Below, in pieces: positions 52,133 through 62,049 of a stretch of DNA of 64,000 nt. The DNA comes from Sphaerochaeta sp. (GTDB lineage: Bacteria > Spirochaetota > Spirochaetia > Sphaerochaetales > Sphaerochaetaceae). The translations under genes were made by a program, and so were the position numbers. Each line of letters starts with the position of its first letter. The stretch's first letter is position 1. The DNA lies in contig JAGYOG010000006.1 of NCBI GenBank assembly GCA_018399495.1, positions 1 to 64,000 of the forward strand. The letters are read 5' to 3'. Under the pieces are notes generated by a model that was not told the DNA's origin, made no database searches, and saw only the letters and a list, made by a program, of their open reading frames with translations.

Positions 52133-52877
52133 ATGAAAATTGATAAAGAAAGCATTACATTTCGCCCTTCTCTTTTCCCTATGGGACTTCTGTGTTCCTG
52201 GTATCTGGCTTACACAAATAGCACCGTTGCAGCAAACCTCGGTGTTGAGGTCTCCCTACCCTACTTCTAGCAGCTACTCGTGCAAGTGGCCTTGGTGTAT
52301 ACGTTGGTCCTTGCCTACCTAGAGGTACCAACTCGCAAGTAAGGTCAAGCTACTCCCGTCCTCTCATTCGAGAAAAAGCTTGTAGAAGGCAGTCCTTTTA
52401 GGTTTGCTCTCCGCTGTGGTCATGTTGGTGACTATTTTGTCTTTGCACCTGGAAATTCCTCAGGTCCAGGCTTCGTACTCCCCTGATTCCTTCAGCCTGA
52501 TTGCACTACTCTTCTCCATGCTCTACGGTGGTATCTTGGAGGAAATCATGCTTCGCTTGTTCTTCCTCTCCCTCTTGGTCTTCATACTCGACCTAGTATT
52601 TGGAAAGACAGAACAAGGCCTGGAAATTCCAAAAGCCTTTTATCTTATCGCCAACCTGATCGCTGCTATTCTTTTCGCTCTTGGACACCTACCGGCAACG
52701 CAAGCAACCTTTGGATCCTTGAGTGGGATGTTGGTACTCAGGAGCCTCGTCCTCAACGGGGTGTTGGGGTATCTCTTTGGCTGGGTCTATATTAAATGGG
52801 GAATCCAATACGCTATGATCACGCATGCTCTGACGCATCTGTTCTTCCAAACGCTTCTCTTTCTCTTTATCTTCTAG
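52133..52877 (+). pseudogene. Frameshifted CPBP intramembrane protease
   Basis: A GGAG site and ATG at 52133 lead almost at once into another frame reading KKALHFALLFSLWDFCVPGI. Further shifts pass through VALVYTLVLAYLEVPT before an open frame from 52404 gives the conserved C-terminal part: GGILEEIMLRLFF (EExxxR), FALGHLPAT and YAMITHALTHLFFQ, the three CPBP/Abi motifs of glutamic-type membrane proteases. The C-terminal fragment is uninterrupted but without its N-terminal spans it is unlikely to work. It ends 4 bases inside the converging GGDEF-EAL gene. Confidence 0.7.
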
Positions 52878-54937
52878 ATGAAACAGCGAGGAGTATTGTC
52901 TGTAAGTAACCGCTCATATTCAGAGACCTCCAGAGGCTGGCTGTAGAAATATCCTTGCACGCCATCACAGCCCATGGAAGCGAGCATCCTGGCTTGTTCC
53001 TCGCTCTCCACGCCTTCAGCGATGGAGGTAATCCCGAGTTCCTTTGCCATGGCAATGACATGTTTGATTACCACCATTCCCTGCTTATTGGTGGTAAGGT
53101 CGGTAAAGAACCCTTGGTCCATCTTAATCACATCAATCTGTACATCCTTGAGCATGGTGAGGGAGGAGTATCCTGAGCCAAAATCATCGAGGGAGACCAA
53201 GAAGCCCTGACTTCTCAGTGAGGTCAACACAGAAACCAGATGGGTCAGGTCATGAAGGAACAAGGTCTCGGTCAATTCGAATTCCATAAGTCGGTGGTCG
53301 ACTTCGTAGTGATCAACCAAGGTTACCAAGCTCTCCTCATAATTACGGGTGAAGAGATGTGCCCTTGACTGGTTGACCGAGATAGGCAGAAGGGGTTTTC
53401 CCTCACCTTTCCATTGGACAAACAGCTTGCAGACAAGCTTCAATACATACATGTCCAACGCGATGAGAAGGTTGTGTTTCTCCAACAAGGGAATAAATTG
53501 GGAGGGCATCAGTAGTCCTTTTTCTGGATGCCTCCACCTAACCAGGGCTTCCCCTCCTATAAGACATCCGGTAGCAAAAGAGTATTTTGGTTGTATCTGG
53601 ATGAAAAACTCTCTGGATTGTAGCGCTTTATTATATACATTTTCCAACTCACTCTCTTCCAACAACTGGTCCTTGAGCGCTTCCTCGTAGAAAAGATACC
53701 AACCTTGTTTTGTCTCCTTCAATGCAGAGAGGGCAAACAGTGCACGGTCGATATAGGAGGTAATATCCTTGCCTGGCTCATCGATCAGAGAGATTCCGAT
53801 GAGAATATCGAGTTGAAACTGTGATGCCTTGGGGAAGGAAAAACGACGCAACTCCTCCCCGATAATGGTGATTCTCCGTTGCAAGGCGGCTCTCTCACGG
53901 TAACTCACGAGCATGATGAACTTATCACCGCTCAATCGCGCGCACAGCCCATCACGAGTAACATAACGGGGAAGGACCTTTGCACAGTGCAAGAGCAGAG
54001 AATCGCCGAACCCATAGCCAAAATGATCATTGATCAACTTGAACTTACCGATATCCAGAATCAGGAGTGCATAAGGGTCCCTGGGATGCAGCAGGCGCTG
54101 CTTCGCTTCTTTTTGGAAAAGGTTCTTGTTCGGGAGTTTAGTCAGTTCATCCTCATAGGCAAGATGCCATAAGTTCCTTGCATACCGGTGGTCCAAGGAA
54201 AGCAGGTAGACAAGGAAGAAAAAGAAGATGACGATAACCAGCACTGCCATGGAAAGGGAGGATCGAAGTATCGCTAGAGAGATAGAATCAGAGAGCCCCC
54301 GTTTGGCTACCAAGACGAACTGTCCCCATCCACCATCCAGCTTACTGGTAAACAACTGCATCGTTTCATCAGAATCAAGCGCAAGCGAATCAAGCCCCTC
54401 GAGACTCCCATCAGTCTGCCAGAGCAAGGTTCCCTCCGGCTTGATCCAATATCCAGTGAAAATATTTCCCGCAAATAACGTACCAAGCAGAGAATCATAG
54501 GTTTTGGTGGAAACGGTATGAAATAGGGTAAGATTTGTCCCATCTGCAAGCTCAGCCTTTTCAGTATATTGCAGAAAATCACCTATTCGGGTAATGGAAG
54601 GATAATTTCCAGCTTTTTCCCACTGGATAGTACGTTCATTGAGCATGGCCACAGCATCCCCCAGTGTAAGGTATGCAATTTGGTCAACCAGCGAAAGCAG
54701 CATTCTCTGGTCTTCATTGATTTGTTGGATGACCAGTTGGGCACTCTGGTCTGCAAGATACTGGAACTGTCCTTGCTTCTCTTCCCAAAGTGACTGTTCA
54801 AGTTTTCTATAAAACTGATGGAAAAACAAGGAGAGTATGATGATGAGAAAAAAACTGAGCAGAAGGACACGAATGGTCAGCTGACCTGCTCGGTTTGAAT
54901 CTTTTCTTCCAGCAAAGGACGGATTCCGCTTTTCCAT
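52874..54937 (-). CDS. Membrane GGDEF-EAL protein, probable c-di-GMP phosphodiesterase
   Basis: The 687-residue protein has membrane segments at about 23-42 and 228-250 around a periplasmic sensing region. Its GGDEF domain carries the site LSGDKF instead of GGDEF and is probably inactive, while the EAL domain is intact: GGEALVRWRHPEKG, PISVNQSRAHLF, ELTETL, DDFGSGYSSL, KMDQGFF and AEGVESEEQ. The likely role is hydrolysis of cyclic di-GMP, with the GGDEF part perhaps binding GTP as a regulator. No neighbouring effector is apparent. Confidence 0.9.
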   Translation of the reverse strand: MEKRNPSFAGRKDSNRAGQLTIRVLLLSFFLIIILSLFFHQFYRKLEQSLWEEKQGQFQYLADQSAQLVIQQINEDQRMLLSLVDQIAYLTLGDAVAMLNERTIQWEKAGNYPSITRIGDFLQYTEKAELADGTNLTLFHTVSTKTYDSLLGTLFAGNIFTGYWIKPEGTLLWQTDGSLEGLDSLALDSDETMQLFTSKLDGGWGQFVLVAKRGLSDSISLAILRSSLSMAVLVIVIFFFFLVYLLSLDHRYARNLWHLAYEDELTKLPNKNLFQKEAKQRLLHPRDPYALLILDIGKFKLINDHFGYGFGDSLLLHCAKVLPRYVTRDGLCARLSGDKFIMLVSYRERAALQRRITIIGEELRRFSFPKASQFQLDILIGISLIDEPGKDITSYIDRALFALSALKETKQGWYLFYEEALKDQLLEESELENVYNKALQSREFFIQIQPKYSFATGCLIGGEALVRWRHPEKGLLMPSQFIPLLEKHNLLIALDMYVLKLVCKLFVQWKGEGKPLLPISVNQSRAHLFTRNYEESLVTLVDHYEVDHRLMEFELTETLFLHDLTHLVSVLTSLRSQGFLVSLDDFGSGYSSLTMLKDVQIDVIKMDQGFFTDLTTNKQGMVVIKHVIAMAKELGITSIAEGVESEEQARMLASMGCDGVQGYFYSQPLEVSEYERLLTDNTPRCFI

Positions 54938-55068
54938 GCTACTCCTAATATCTGGTTTTCAGTATAGCGAAATAAGGAAAGGAATCAAGGTATCAAGAGG
55001 TTCTTAGATACTCATTTCTCTGCTATCCTCGGTTGCTTCGCTTCACTCTTTACCGTATAGTTCAGCTC

Positions 55069-55950
55069 ATGATCATCTCATCACTAATCCAGATGCTTCC
55101 CATTATTATCGTAGTGTTGGGAGGTTTTTTCCTCAGCAGCATAGAATCAATCAAGGTAGAAGACCTTGTTCGCATTGTCTCTGACTTTTTCATGCCTGCC
55201 CTGGTGTTCATCTCACTGACCGAGAGTTCCCTCAGTGGAGCGGTTATTGGAGATATCGCAAAAGCATCGGCATTGGTCTCTCTTTTGCTCTTCCCTCTCG
55301 CACTTGGGTGGGCAAAACTTGCAAAGCAGGACATACGAAGTACAATCCCCCCACTGGTTTTTATGAACTCCGGGTTTCTCGGTATCCCTTTGATGGAACT
55401 GTGGGGAGGAAGTGAGGCAATGAACCTGATTCTCATTTACGACCAAATCCAAGGAATTTTCCTTTTCACACTGGGCCTATTGATCATCACCGGTGGGTTT
55501 AGCAGGAAAGGATTGATGAACATGCTCCACTCACCCATTCTCTGGGCGGTATTGCTTGGATTCCTCGTGAGGATACTTCCCATCACCATGCCGAAGGCAA
55601 TAGTTTCCACTTTTACCTTTGCAGGAAGTGCAGCCAGCCCACTTGCAGCATTTACTCTCGGTGTATCACTGAAGAGAATCCGCTTCACCTTCGACCGTCA
55701 TATCATTGGGGGATTGACCATCAGATTCATCGGAGGCTATGCCGTAGGTTATCTCGCTGCGACGATTCTGGGACTTACCGGACTATCCAAAACAGTGGTG
55801 ATTGTGGCAACAGCACTCCCCTCAGCAGTTTTCACCAGTGTATTGCCACTTCGTTATGGGTTGAAGAATCAGTTTTCCAGTACCATGGTCTTGGTCAGTT
55901 CCCTGTTAGGGATTTTCACCATCCCCATTACGTTTGCACTTGCTGCCTGA
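55069..55950 (+). CDS. AEC family transporter (auxin efflux carrier type)
   Basis: The product of 293 residues has about ten membrane segments in two five-helix halves. Family features include PIIIVVLGGFFLSSIESIKV, DFFMPALVFISLTES, FMNSGFLGIPLMELWGG and the later TALPSAVFTSVLPLRYGLK. Bacterial AEC proteins often export or exchange malate or other carboxylates; the substrate is not evident. The ATG at 55069 gives the usual start; a TTG at 55033 would add 12 residues. No strong ribosome-binding site is seen. It stands alone. Confidence 0.85.
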   Translation: MIISSLIQMLPIIIVVLGGFFLSSIESIKVEDLVRIVSDFFMPALVFISLTESSLSGAVIGDIAKASALVSLLLFPLALGWAKLAKQDIRSTIPPLVFMNSGFLGIPLMELWGGSEAMNLILIYDQIQGIFLFTLGLLIITGGFSRKGLMNMLHSPILWAVLLGFLVRILPITMPKAIVSTFTFAGSAASPLAAFTLGVSLKRIRFTFDRHIIGGLTIRFIGGYAVGYLAATILGLTGLSKTVVIVATALPSAVFTSVLPLRYGLKNQFSSTMVLVSSLLGIFTIPITFALAA

Positions 55951-55951
55951 A

Positions 55952-57453
55952 TTACTCAAGAATCTTGAGCTTCACCTCACTAAAACTCAATCCTTGCGAC
56001 TCAGCAAGTACCTTGATACTCTCATTTTTATTTTCTACTGTCCCTAGAATTGACTCAATCAGTGAAAGACTGATTCCTTTATCCAGGACTTCCTGTACCG
56101 TGGTCTTCCCTAGAATCTCCACCGTAGGAGCGGGTATTACGACACTTGTATCGATTGTAAGCTCCTGTGCCTGTTCCTTGATCTCCCTTAAGGCGAAGAT
56201 CGGAGGCACTGCTTCGCTCTCAAGACTCGTACAGCACTAGTGGGCATCAAGGGTTCCTCTTCTGCGGTGAGGCCAGTCCGGTACACCGATACAAACAGTC
56301 TATGGAGTCAGTCCTACTTCTGTCCCTCTGGAATCGAACCTACAGATTTCCTCCAAGGGACCCAAGGCGCATGGCTCCCTCTGTCACGCCAAAAGCATCC
56401 AACAGTGTGGAAAGCGGGACAGGAAAAGCCTTTGCGACATCGTCGAGTATAGCTGCCACGAATATCGGCCGGGTTGGGAGTCCCACATAGTCCCCTTCCT
56501 TGAGAAGCGTCGGTTGCTTACTGCTGGAAGTTCTCCACAGTCCAAGCACCATGGAGAGTATGATGCCTCCCACGAGAACCAATACGGTTATGATGCCGAT
56601 ATGCCGTATTGAAACCCCTTCTGTTTCTTGTTGATCGAAGCAATCACGGTATCAGAGACTGGTTATGCATCTTCACTGGTGCAGGCCATGCAGGAGAATA
56701 CATTGACCGGAAGAAACAACTGTACTTCCCTCTACATCAATATTCATTGGACAGGCTTTATTGCATGCAGAACAGCTGATACATAAATCGTTATTTCTTC
56801 ATATGCTTGAATATCCTGATCTTGTTGAATAGCCCAAGAAATGCGCCATAAGGGCAGGCGTACTTGCAGAAGGGACGTTCCACAAAAAGCGAAACAGTAT
56901 GATTACCAAAAGGATCAGTAGGCCAGCAACCGCAGGCTCCCTATGGATGAGTGAGAAGAGTGCATAGTAGGGGGTCATAGGGTTGGAAGACCAGGGTTGC
57001 TGAAAGTGCAGTCATTACCAAGATCCACACAAGGATGCCGTAACGCAGGAACCGCAGGTAGCGGTCAATATGCTTGGGAACGAAGGTGTTGTATCGCTTG
57101 GGAAAGAGCCGCTTTCCAAGCTTTCCGATCCACTCCTGGAAGGTACCGAACGGACAGACCCAGGAACAGATGACCGGCCCAAACAAAACAGCCAGGATTA
57201 CCGAGAGTGATGCAAGCACCACCGCCGATTCATGGATCTTTCGGATCAGGACCCCATCTTTGATGAGGTTCCACAGTGTTACCACCCCGCCAAAGGGACA
57301 GATTGCATGCAGGGAGACTGTTTCCATGGAAAAGGGAAGAGAAAGTCCGTTCTGTACTGCCTCACTCAAGGCAATTACCGTAACCACCCAAAAAAAGAAA
57401 ACCAGTTGGACAATCTTTCTAATTCGTTGCACTTTTCCCCGTTTCAGTTTCAT
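55952..57453 (-). pseudogene. Broken NapH/NosR-type 4Fe-4S membrane protein
   Basis: From the ATG at 57453 (GGAGG upstream) the frame reads a membrane segment, ICPFGGVVTLW and VICSWVCPFGTFQEWIGKLG, then stops near 56941. Other frames continue the same protein: CKYACPYGAFLGLFNKI (about 56830-56880), NDLCISCSACNKACPMNID (about 56740-56795), then LVGGIILSMVLGLW (from 56582) and a C-terminal part with TVQEVLDKGISLSLIESILG ending at 55952. At least four frame changes are needed. The intact gene would encode a polyferredoxin-like electron-transfer protein of about 480 residues. Confidence 0.8.
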
Positions 57454-57517
57454 ACACCCACCTCCATTAATACACATGAGTCTTTCGTTTGTCTGTGTGC
57501 TTTGTGTGTGCAATTGC

Positions 57518-57545
57518 TTCACATTGGGTAAAACCATGGTACACT
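57518..57545 (+). promoter_or_regulatory. Candidate serpin promoter
   Basis: TTCACA (57518-57523), 16 bases, TACACT (57540-57545), about 20 bases before the ATG. Confidence 0.4.
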
Positions 57546-57564
57546 CAAGAGAAGGAGTCTATTC

Positions 57565-58761
57565 ATGCGCAAAATTGTATTACTGTCTTTGGTACTCTTG
57601 GCCACAGGGGCACTCGTTGCCCAGCCCTTACAAGAAACGCCCCCTTCCAAGTCTTACAGTGAAGTAGCGAGAACCTTCTCAGACCATCTTTTCTTCGCCG
57701 GCTACGAGCAGGGAGGCAACCGAATGATCAGTCCCCTTTCAGCCCTTCTTGCACTCTCAATGACGATGAACGGTGCTGCCGGTGAAACCGAAAGCGAGAT
57801 GCTCGCCGCCCTCACCGATGCACAATATACACCTGAAACACTCAACCAAGAGAGTGAGACGTATTTGCGTTCCATCAAACAAGAGAGCGTATTGGATATT
57901 TCTAACAGTATCTGGATGAACGAAGCGTTCCAGATCTCACCGGTGTTCCTTGATTCAATCCAGAAGCACTACCAGGGAGTTGCCCAGTCCCTCGACTTCC
58001 AGGACCCCTCCAGTGCAGGGATTATCAACGCATATGTTGAAGAAGCAACCCGAGGGGCGATTGCGGACATTATCGACCGCACCTCAGCAGATATGCTCAT
58101 GTATCTTATCAATACCATTGCATTCAAGGATGACTGGAAAAATCAGTTTTCAGGCAGTGATACCAGAGAGGCTGCCTTCTTCGGAGAACAAGAAAAGACA
58201 ACGGTCCCTTTCATGAATCAGGAGAAGCAGTTCTCCTACCTTGAGGAGGATGACTACCAGTTCATCGTCCTCCCCTACGCCACTGAGCGGTTTGCCTTCG
58301 TGGCGCTCCTGCCAGACAAAACCATCCCTATCAGGTCCTATCTAGCCAAACATGAGGGGCAACCGTTCAGCCAGATGCTTTTTGACTGGATAGAAAAGAG
58401 TGAACAGACCTTGGTAAGGCTGACCCTTCCCAAATTTGAAAGCCGATACAAGGAAAGTCTGGTCTCTTCACTGAAAACACTAGGAATGCAGAAAGCATTC
58501 ACCCCTGGACAAGCCGATTTTTCCGCTATGCTCAGCACAGGGAGGGATCCTCTCCATATTGATGAGGTACTGCATAAGAGTTTCATCCGTGTAGACGAGG
58601 AAGGAACAGAAGCGGCAGCAGTAACTGCTGTCATGATACGGGTGACAAGCTTTATGCCCAGGGAATCGGTAGAGATGCGCCTCAACCGACCATTCTTCTA
58701 TGCCATTTTGGACATGCAGGAAGAGATACCTTTGTTCATGGGAATCCTGGACACGCCATAA
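57565..58761 (+). CDS. Secreted serpin (serine protease inhibitor)
   Basis: A 398-residue protein with signal peptide (KIVLLSLVLLATGALVAQ) and the whole serpin fold: GNRMISPLSALLALSMTMNG, LYLINTIAFKDDWKNQF-type shutter region, and the C-terminal RPFFYAILDMQEEIPLFMGI. The reactive-loop hinge is EEGTEAAAVTAVMI, which fits the small-residue consensus of inhibitory serpins; counting from it places P1-P1' near Thr-Ser in RVTSFM, though an Arg two residues earlier could be the bait. It would trap proteases in the periplasm or outside the cell. It has its own promoter. Confidence 0.92.
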   Translation: MRKIVLLSLVLLATGALVAQPLQETPPSKSYSEVARTFSDHLFFAGYEQGGNRMISPLSALLALSMTMNGAAGETESEMLAALTDAQYTPETLNQESETYLRSIKQESVLDISNSIWMNEAFQISPVFLDSIQKHYQGVAQSLDFQDPSSAGIINAYVEEATRGAIADIIDRTSADMLMYLINTIAFKDDWKNQFSGSDTREAAFFGEQEKTTVPFMNQEKQFSYLEEDDYQFIVLPYATERFAFVALLPDKTIPIRSYLAKHEGQPFSQMLFDWIEKSEQTLVRLTLPKFESRYKESLVSSLKTLGMQKAFTPGQADFSAMLSTGRDPLHIDEVLHKSFIRVDEEGTEAAAVTAVMIRVTSFMPRESVEMRLNRPFFYAILDMQEEIPLFMGILDTP

Positions 58762-58769
58762 TTTTTTTA

Positions 58770-58798
58770 TTGTGAATTTCCAAGAGCCACAGTACACT
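58770..58798 (+). promoter_or_regulatory. Promoter of the GPH symporter gene
   Basis: TTGTGA (58770-58775), 17 bases, TACACT (58793-58798), 28 bases before the ATG at 58827. Confidence 0.45.
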
Positions 58799-58826
58799 CA
58801 TTGCAAAGAGGGAGGGTACCATTCCC

Positions 58827-60149
58827 ATGCTGACAAGACGTACAAAACTAGGGTTCGGTGTAGGTGACCTTGGGGGAAACCTTTTTTTCACCATTATTGG
58901 CTTCTATCTGCTCTTCTACTTTACCGATATACTTTCCCTCGCACCTGCGCTTGCGGGAACAGCACTGATGATCGGCAAGATTTGGGACGCCATCACCGAT
59001 CCCATCACAGGATACCTCTCAGACAGAACCCATTCCCGTTTTGGGAGAAGAAGGCCGTACATGGTAGTAGGGGCGATCATCTCCTTCTTCTGCATGGGTC
59101 TTATTTTCACTCCCGTGGAACTTTCAAGTCAGATGAAGCTCTTCATCTATGTGACATTTCTCTACTGCCTGCTCAACACAGCCTACACCCTAGTAAATAT
59201 CCCCTATGCTGCCTTGCTTCCTGAGCTTACCGACGACTACCACGAGCGCACCATACTGACCGGGTACAGGATGAGCTTTGCCGTTTTAGGTACATTCGTG
59301 GGCGCAGCGTTGGTCATGCCTATCGTTAACCTGTTTCCCGATGTTCCCCGTGGCTGGTCCATGATGGGAACCTTCATGGGAGCAGTGATGCTCATCTCCA
59401 CAATGGCTACGGTCTTTGCAATCCATGAACCGAAAACCACCAAAAACCATGAACAGACAGGATTCATCTCTACCTTCACCGGTGTTCTAAGAGATCGTGT
59501 ATTTCTCTCTGCCCTGCTACCGTGGACCTTTTTCATTACCGGCACCAGCATGGTCCAGGGGGCTCTGGTCTACTACTTCACCTACATCTTCGGCAACGAA
59601 GGACTGTTCCAGCTTGCCTTGATCGCCTTGCTGACTTTCAGCTTGCTCTGTATCCCCCTCTGGGTGCGAATCGCCCACAGAATTGGCAAGAAACGTTGCT
59701 ATATGATCGGTATGGCCATCATGAGTGCCTGTATATTGGCATTCAGCCTGCTTGGCCAGTATCTCGGACCAGTCTTTGGTGTCATTATCATGGGAGCGGC
59801 CGGTGTGGGCCTTTCCACTCACTATGTGATGCCGCATGCAATCCTTCCTGATGTGGTTGAGTACGATTCGATCAAACACCAAAGCGGAAGAAGGGAGGGA
59901 GTGTTCTCCAGTCTTTGGACATTTTCCAGCAAGATAGGCCAGGCATTCGCCTTGGCACTTAATGGCTGGGTACTGGCACTTTTCGGATATCAGAGCGGTC
60001 AGGTATCAGAGCTGGCAATGAAAGGAATAGTCCTTGTCTCCGGCCCACTCCCTCTGCTGTGGTATCTTTTGGGCTTGTTTATTCTCAGAAAATACCCCAT
60101 CGACCAAGCGTACTATGAACAGATGCTGGAGAAGCGGGAGGTACGGTGA
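58827..60149 (+). CDS. GPH-family sugar:cation symporter (MelB-like)
   Basis: The 440-residue transporter has about twelve membrane spans. The diagnostic loop after span two reads DAITDPITGYLSDRTHSRFG followed by RRRPYM, as in the glycoside-pentoside-hexuronide:cation symporters. Other family segments are TAYTLVNIPYAALLPELT and LPDVVEYDSIKHQSGRREGV. It probably imports a glycoside or uronate with sodium or protons. GGAGG lies 11 bases before the ATG. Its stop overlaps the GTG start of the next gene (GTGA). Confidence 0.92.
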   Translation: MLTRRTKLGFGVGDLGGNLFFTIIGFYLLFYFTDILSLAPALAGTALMIGKIWDAITDPITGYLSDRTHSRFGRRRPYMVVGAIISFFCMGLIFTPVELSSQMKLFIYVTFLYCLLNTAYTLVNIPYAALLPELTDDYHERTILTGYRMSFAVLGTFVGAALVMPIVNLFPDVPRGWSMMGTFMGAVMLISTMATVFAIHEPKTTKNHEQTGFISTFTGVLRDRVFLSALLPWTFFITGTSMVQGALVYYFTYIFGNEGLFQLALIALLTFSLLCIPLWVRIAHRIGKKRCYMIGMAIMSACILAFSLLGQYLGPVFGVIIMGAAGVGLSTHYVMPHAILPDVVEYDSIKHQSGRREGVFSSLWTFSSKIGQAFALALNGWVLALFGYQSGQVSELAMKGIVLVSGPLPLLWYLLGLFILRKYPIDQAYYEQMLEKREVR

Positions 60150-61348
60150 AAGCACAGAATTCCTCCCCGTTTCCAGAACCACGCTTCAGCAAGCCGGTAT
60201 TCCATCTCAGTAGGATGATCATCCGCCCTTACCTCCATCTCGCGATGGGAGTGAGTGGAATCACTACCATACATAGGGAACACCTGAAGGAAGCCCTCAA
60301 TTCCTCCTACCCCGTAATCCTTGCATTTCGCCATACAGCGAAGGAGGATGCCCCGGTCCTGCTTGCGGCAGTCAAGGAGACCCATGTACGGTTTCTCTAT
60401 GGTCGGGATGTGCTCTACTGGGCTGGAAAGGCTACACAGTTTCTATTCCCCCGACTTGGTTTTATCGCCGTGCAGAACAGGAGTGCGAACAAGGAGGGAA
60501 TGCAATACCTAAGGAATGAGTTGTCCAGACCCAAATTTCCCCTTGCCTTGGCCCCAGAGGGCCAGGTGACCTACCACATGCATCAGGTATCGAAATTACA
60601 GTCAGGGATTGCCAGTATGGCAATGTGGGCTGTGGAAAGCACAGGAGGGGTTACCATACTTCCTCTCTCCATCGGGTATAAATATGCGAACACCGGGCAA
60701 GATTGGATTGCTTCGTTGCTGAAAAGGTGGGAGCAAGCGAGTGGGTTAACTGTAGAGGGAGAGACACTCGCAGAGCAACTTATTCATGCAATGGAGAGCA
60801 TGCTCAGGAAGATTGCAACCACCTATTCGTTACAGTACAACCCCCAGGATTCGTTCATTAAGCGAAGAGACACGCTCTGTGAAGGATTGCTTTCACTTGC
60901 AGAGGCAGAGGCAGGCTTGCAGGATACGCAAGGCTCCATCATAGATAGGCTGTATCGGGTTCGTTTTACTGGCAGTGATACGCTTTTTACCAGGAACAGC
61001 TCGATTGAGGAACAGGAGACAGCAAAACAGTATCTTCTGAAGAACCAGATTGTGGACCTGTTGGAGTATTTGAATCCGGCTTATCTACAAGGTAGACACG
61101 AAGACGGCAGAGCAGCTGAAAGTGCGTTGAATCTTTTGGACTTGGTAAACAGAATACAAGGGGGAACGATCAATACCCGCTACTCTCCCCGTGGTAAGAG
61201 TGCATACATTCAGATGGGAAAGCCATTGGACTACCAAAAGGAATTCCTCTCCCCTCTTGGAAGAAAATCACAACAGAAGCATATACTCCTCTCAGTCTCA
61301 AATGCATTACAAACATGCAGTGAGGAGTTGGAACATATGCTTATGTAA
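60146..61348 (+). CDS. PlsC-type acyltransferase with long C-terminal extension
   Basis: The 400-residue protein starts at a GTG overlapping the symporter stop. The N-terminal 200 residues form a glycerolipid acyltransferase domain: LAFRHTAKEDAPVL (HX4D), FLFPRLGFIAVQNRSANKEG and LALAPEGQVTYHMHQ in the place of the substrate-binding EGTR motif. The remaining roughly 180 residues are helical and of unknown function. It would acylate lysophospholipid or a glycolipid at the membrane. It converges on a second acyltransferase with 8 bases of overlap. Confidence 0.82.
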   Translation: MKAQNSSPFPEPRFSKPVFHLSRMIIRPYLHLAMGVSGITTIHREHLKEALNSSYPVILAFRHTAKEDAPVLLAAVKETHVRFLYGRDVLYWAGKATQFLFPRLGFIAVQNRSANKEGMQYLRNELSRPKFPLALAPEGQVTYHMHQVSKLQSGIASMAMWAVESTGGVTILPLSIGYKYANTGQDWIASLLKRWEQASGLTVEGETLAEQLIHAMESMLRKIATTYSLQYNPQDSFIKRRDTLCEGLLSLAEAEAGLQDTQGSIIDRLYRVRFTGSDTLFTRNSSIEEQETAKQYLLKNQIVDLLEYLNPAYLQGRHEDGRAAESALNLLDLVNRIQGGTINTRYSPRGKSAYIQMGKPLDYQKEFLSPLGRKSQQKHILLSVSNALQTCSEELEHMLM

Positions 61349-62012
61349 TGGTCTGGGTAAGAGTGAATTCAATCGGTTTCCCCTGGTAGTATCCCCGTCT
61401 TTCCTCGGGCATCAGGGCTGCCAGGTGCAGCATGATTTCATCACCAAGCTTTTCCCTTGTCTCTGCATCAAGGCGACCACCCTTCTGGATGATCTCAAAA
61501 GGCTTCCCTACCTTGATTGAGATGACTGTACGTTTAAGGCGCTTCATATTGGCTTTGGTCTTTTCGAAGCCCATTACCACTACGGGAATCATTGGTACGT
61601 CTTTTTTGTGAGCGATGAACGCAACGCCACCCTTTCCCCTCTGGAGTGTCCCGTCCATGCTCCTGGTGCCCTCAGGGGCAATGGCAAGAATATGGTTCTG
61701 TTCAAGTACCTTGAAACAAGCATCCATGGTGGCACGCCCCATGTTCTCCCGGTCAACAGGAATACTCTCCCAGGTCTCCATTAAGTAAGCCATGAACTTA
61801 TGCTCCCAAAGCTCTTGCTTGGCCATGGCGTGGAGTTTTCTTGGCTGCAGGTATTCATAGAGCATGGGACCTTCAATATTTGAGGTATGGTTCACCATCA
61901 TCAGAAGCGGCCCCTCCATGGGGACTTTTTTCAACTCACTGCGGTCAATTTTAAAGCAAACGCGAAAAAAGGCACGCAATAAGGCATTGATCATTCGCTC
62001 ACTCATTTTCAT
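61341..62012 (-). CDS. Lysophospholipid acyltransferase (PlsC family)
   Basis: The 223-residue protein has the standard size of 1-acylglycerol-3-phosphate acyltransferases. Motifs: MVNHTSNIEGPML (HX4 acidic, with Glu where Asp is usual), PVDRENMGRATMDACFK, LAIAPEGTRSMDGTLQRGKG and VPMIPVVVMGFE. It would transfer an acyl chain in phospholipid synthesis at the inner membrane. It lies 37 bases after the MFS transporter gene, which is transcribed in the same direction. Confidence 0.9.
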   Translation of the reverse strand: MKMSERMINALLRAFFRVCFKIDRSELKKVPMEGPLLMMVNHTSNIEGPMLYEYLQPRKLHAMAKQELWEHKFMAYLMETWESIPVDRENMGRATMDACFKVLEQNHILAIAPEGTRSMDGTLQRGKGGVAFIAHKKDVPMIPVVVMGFEKTKANMKRLKRTVISIKVGKPFEIIQKGGRLDAETREKLGDEIMLHLAALMPEERRGYYQGKPIEFTLTQTIT

Positions 62013-62049
62013 TGGTCCATAGTAGCAGAGAGAAGAACCACTGCCAAGC

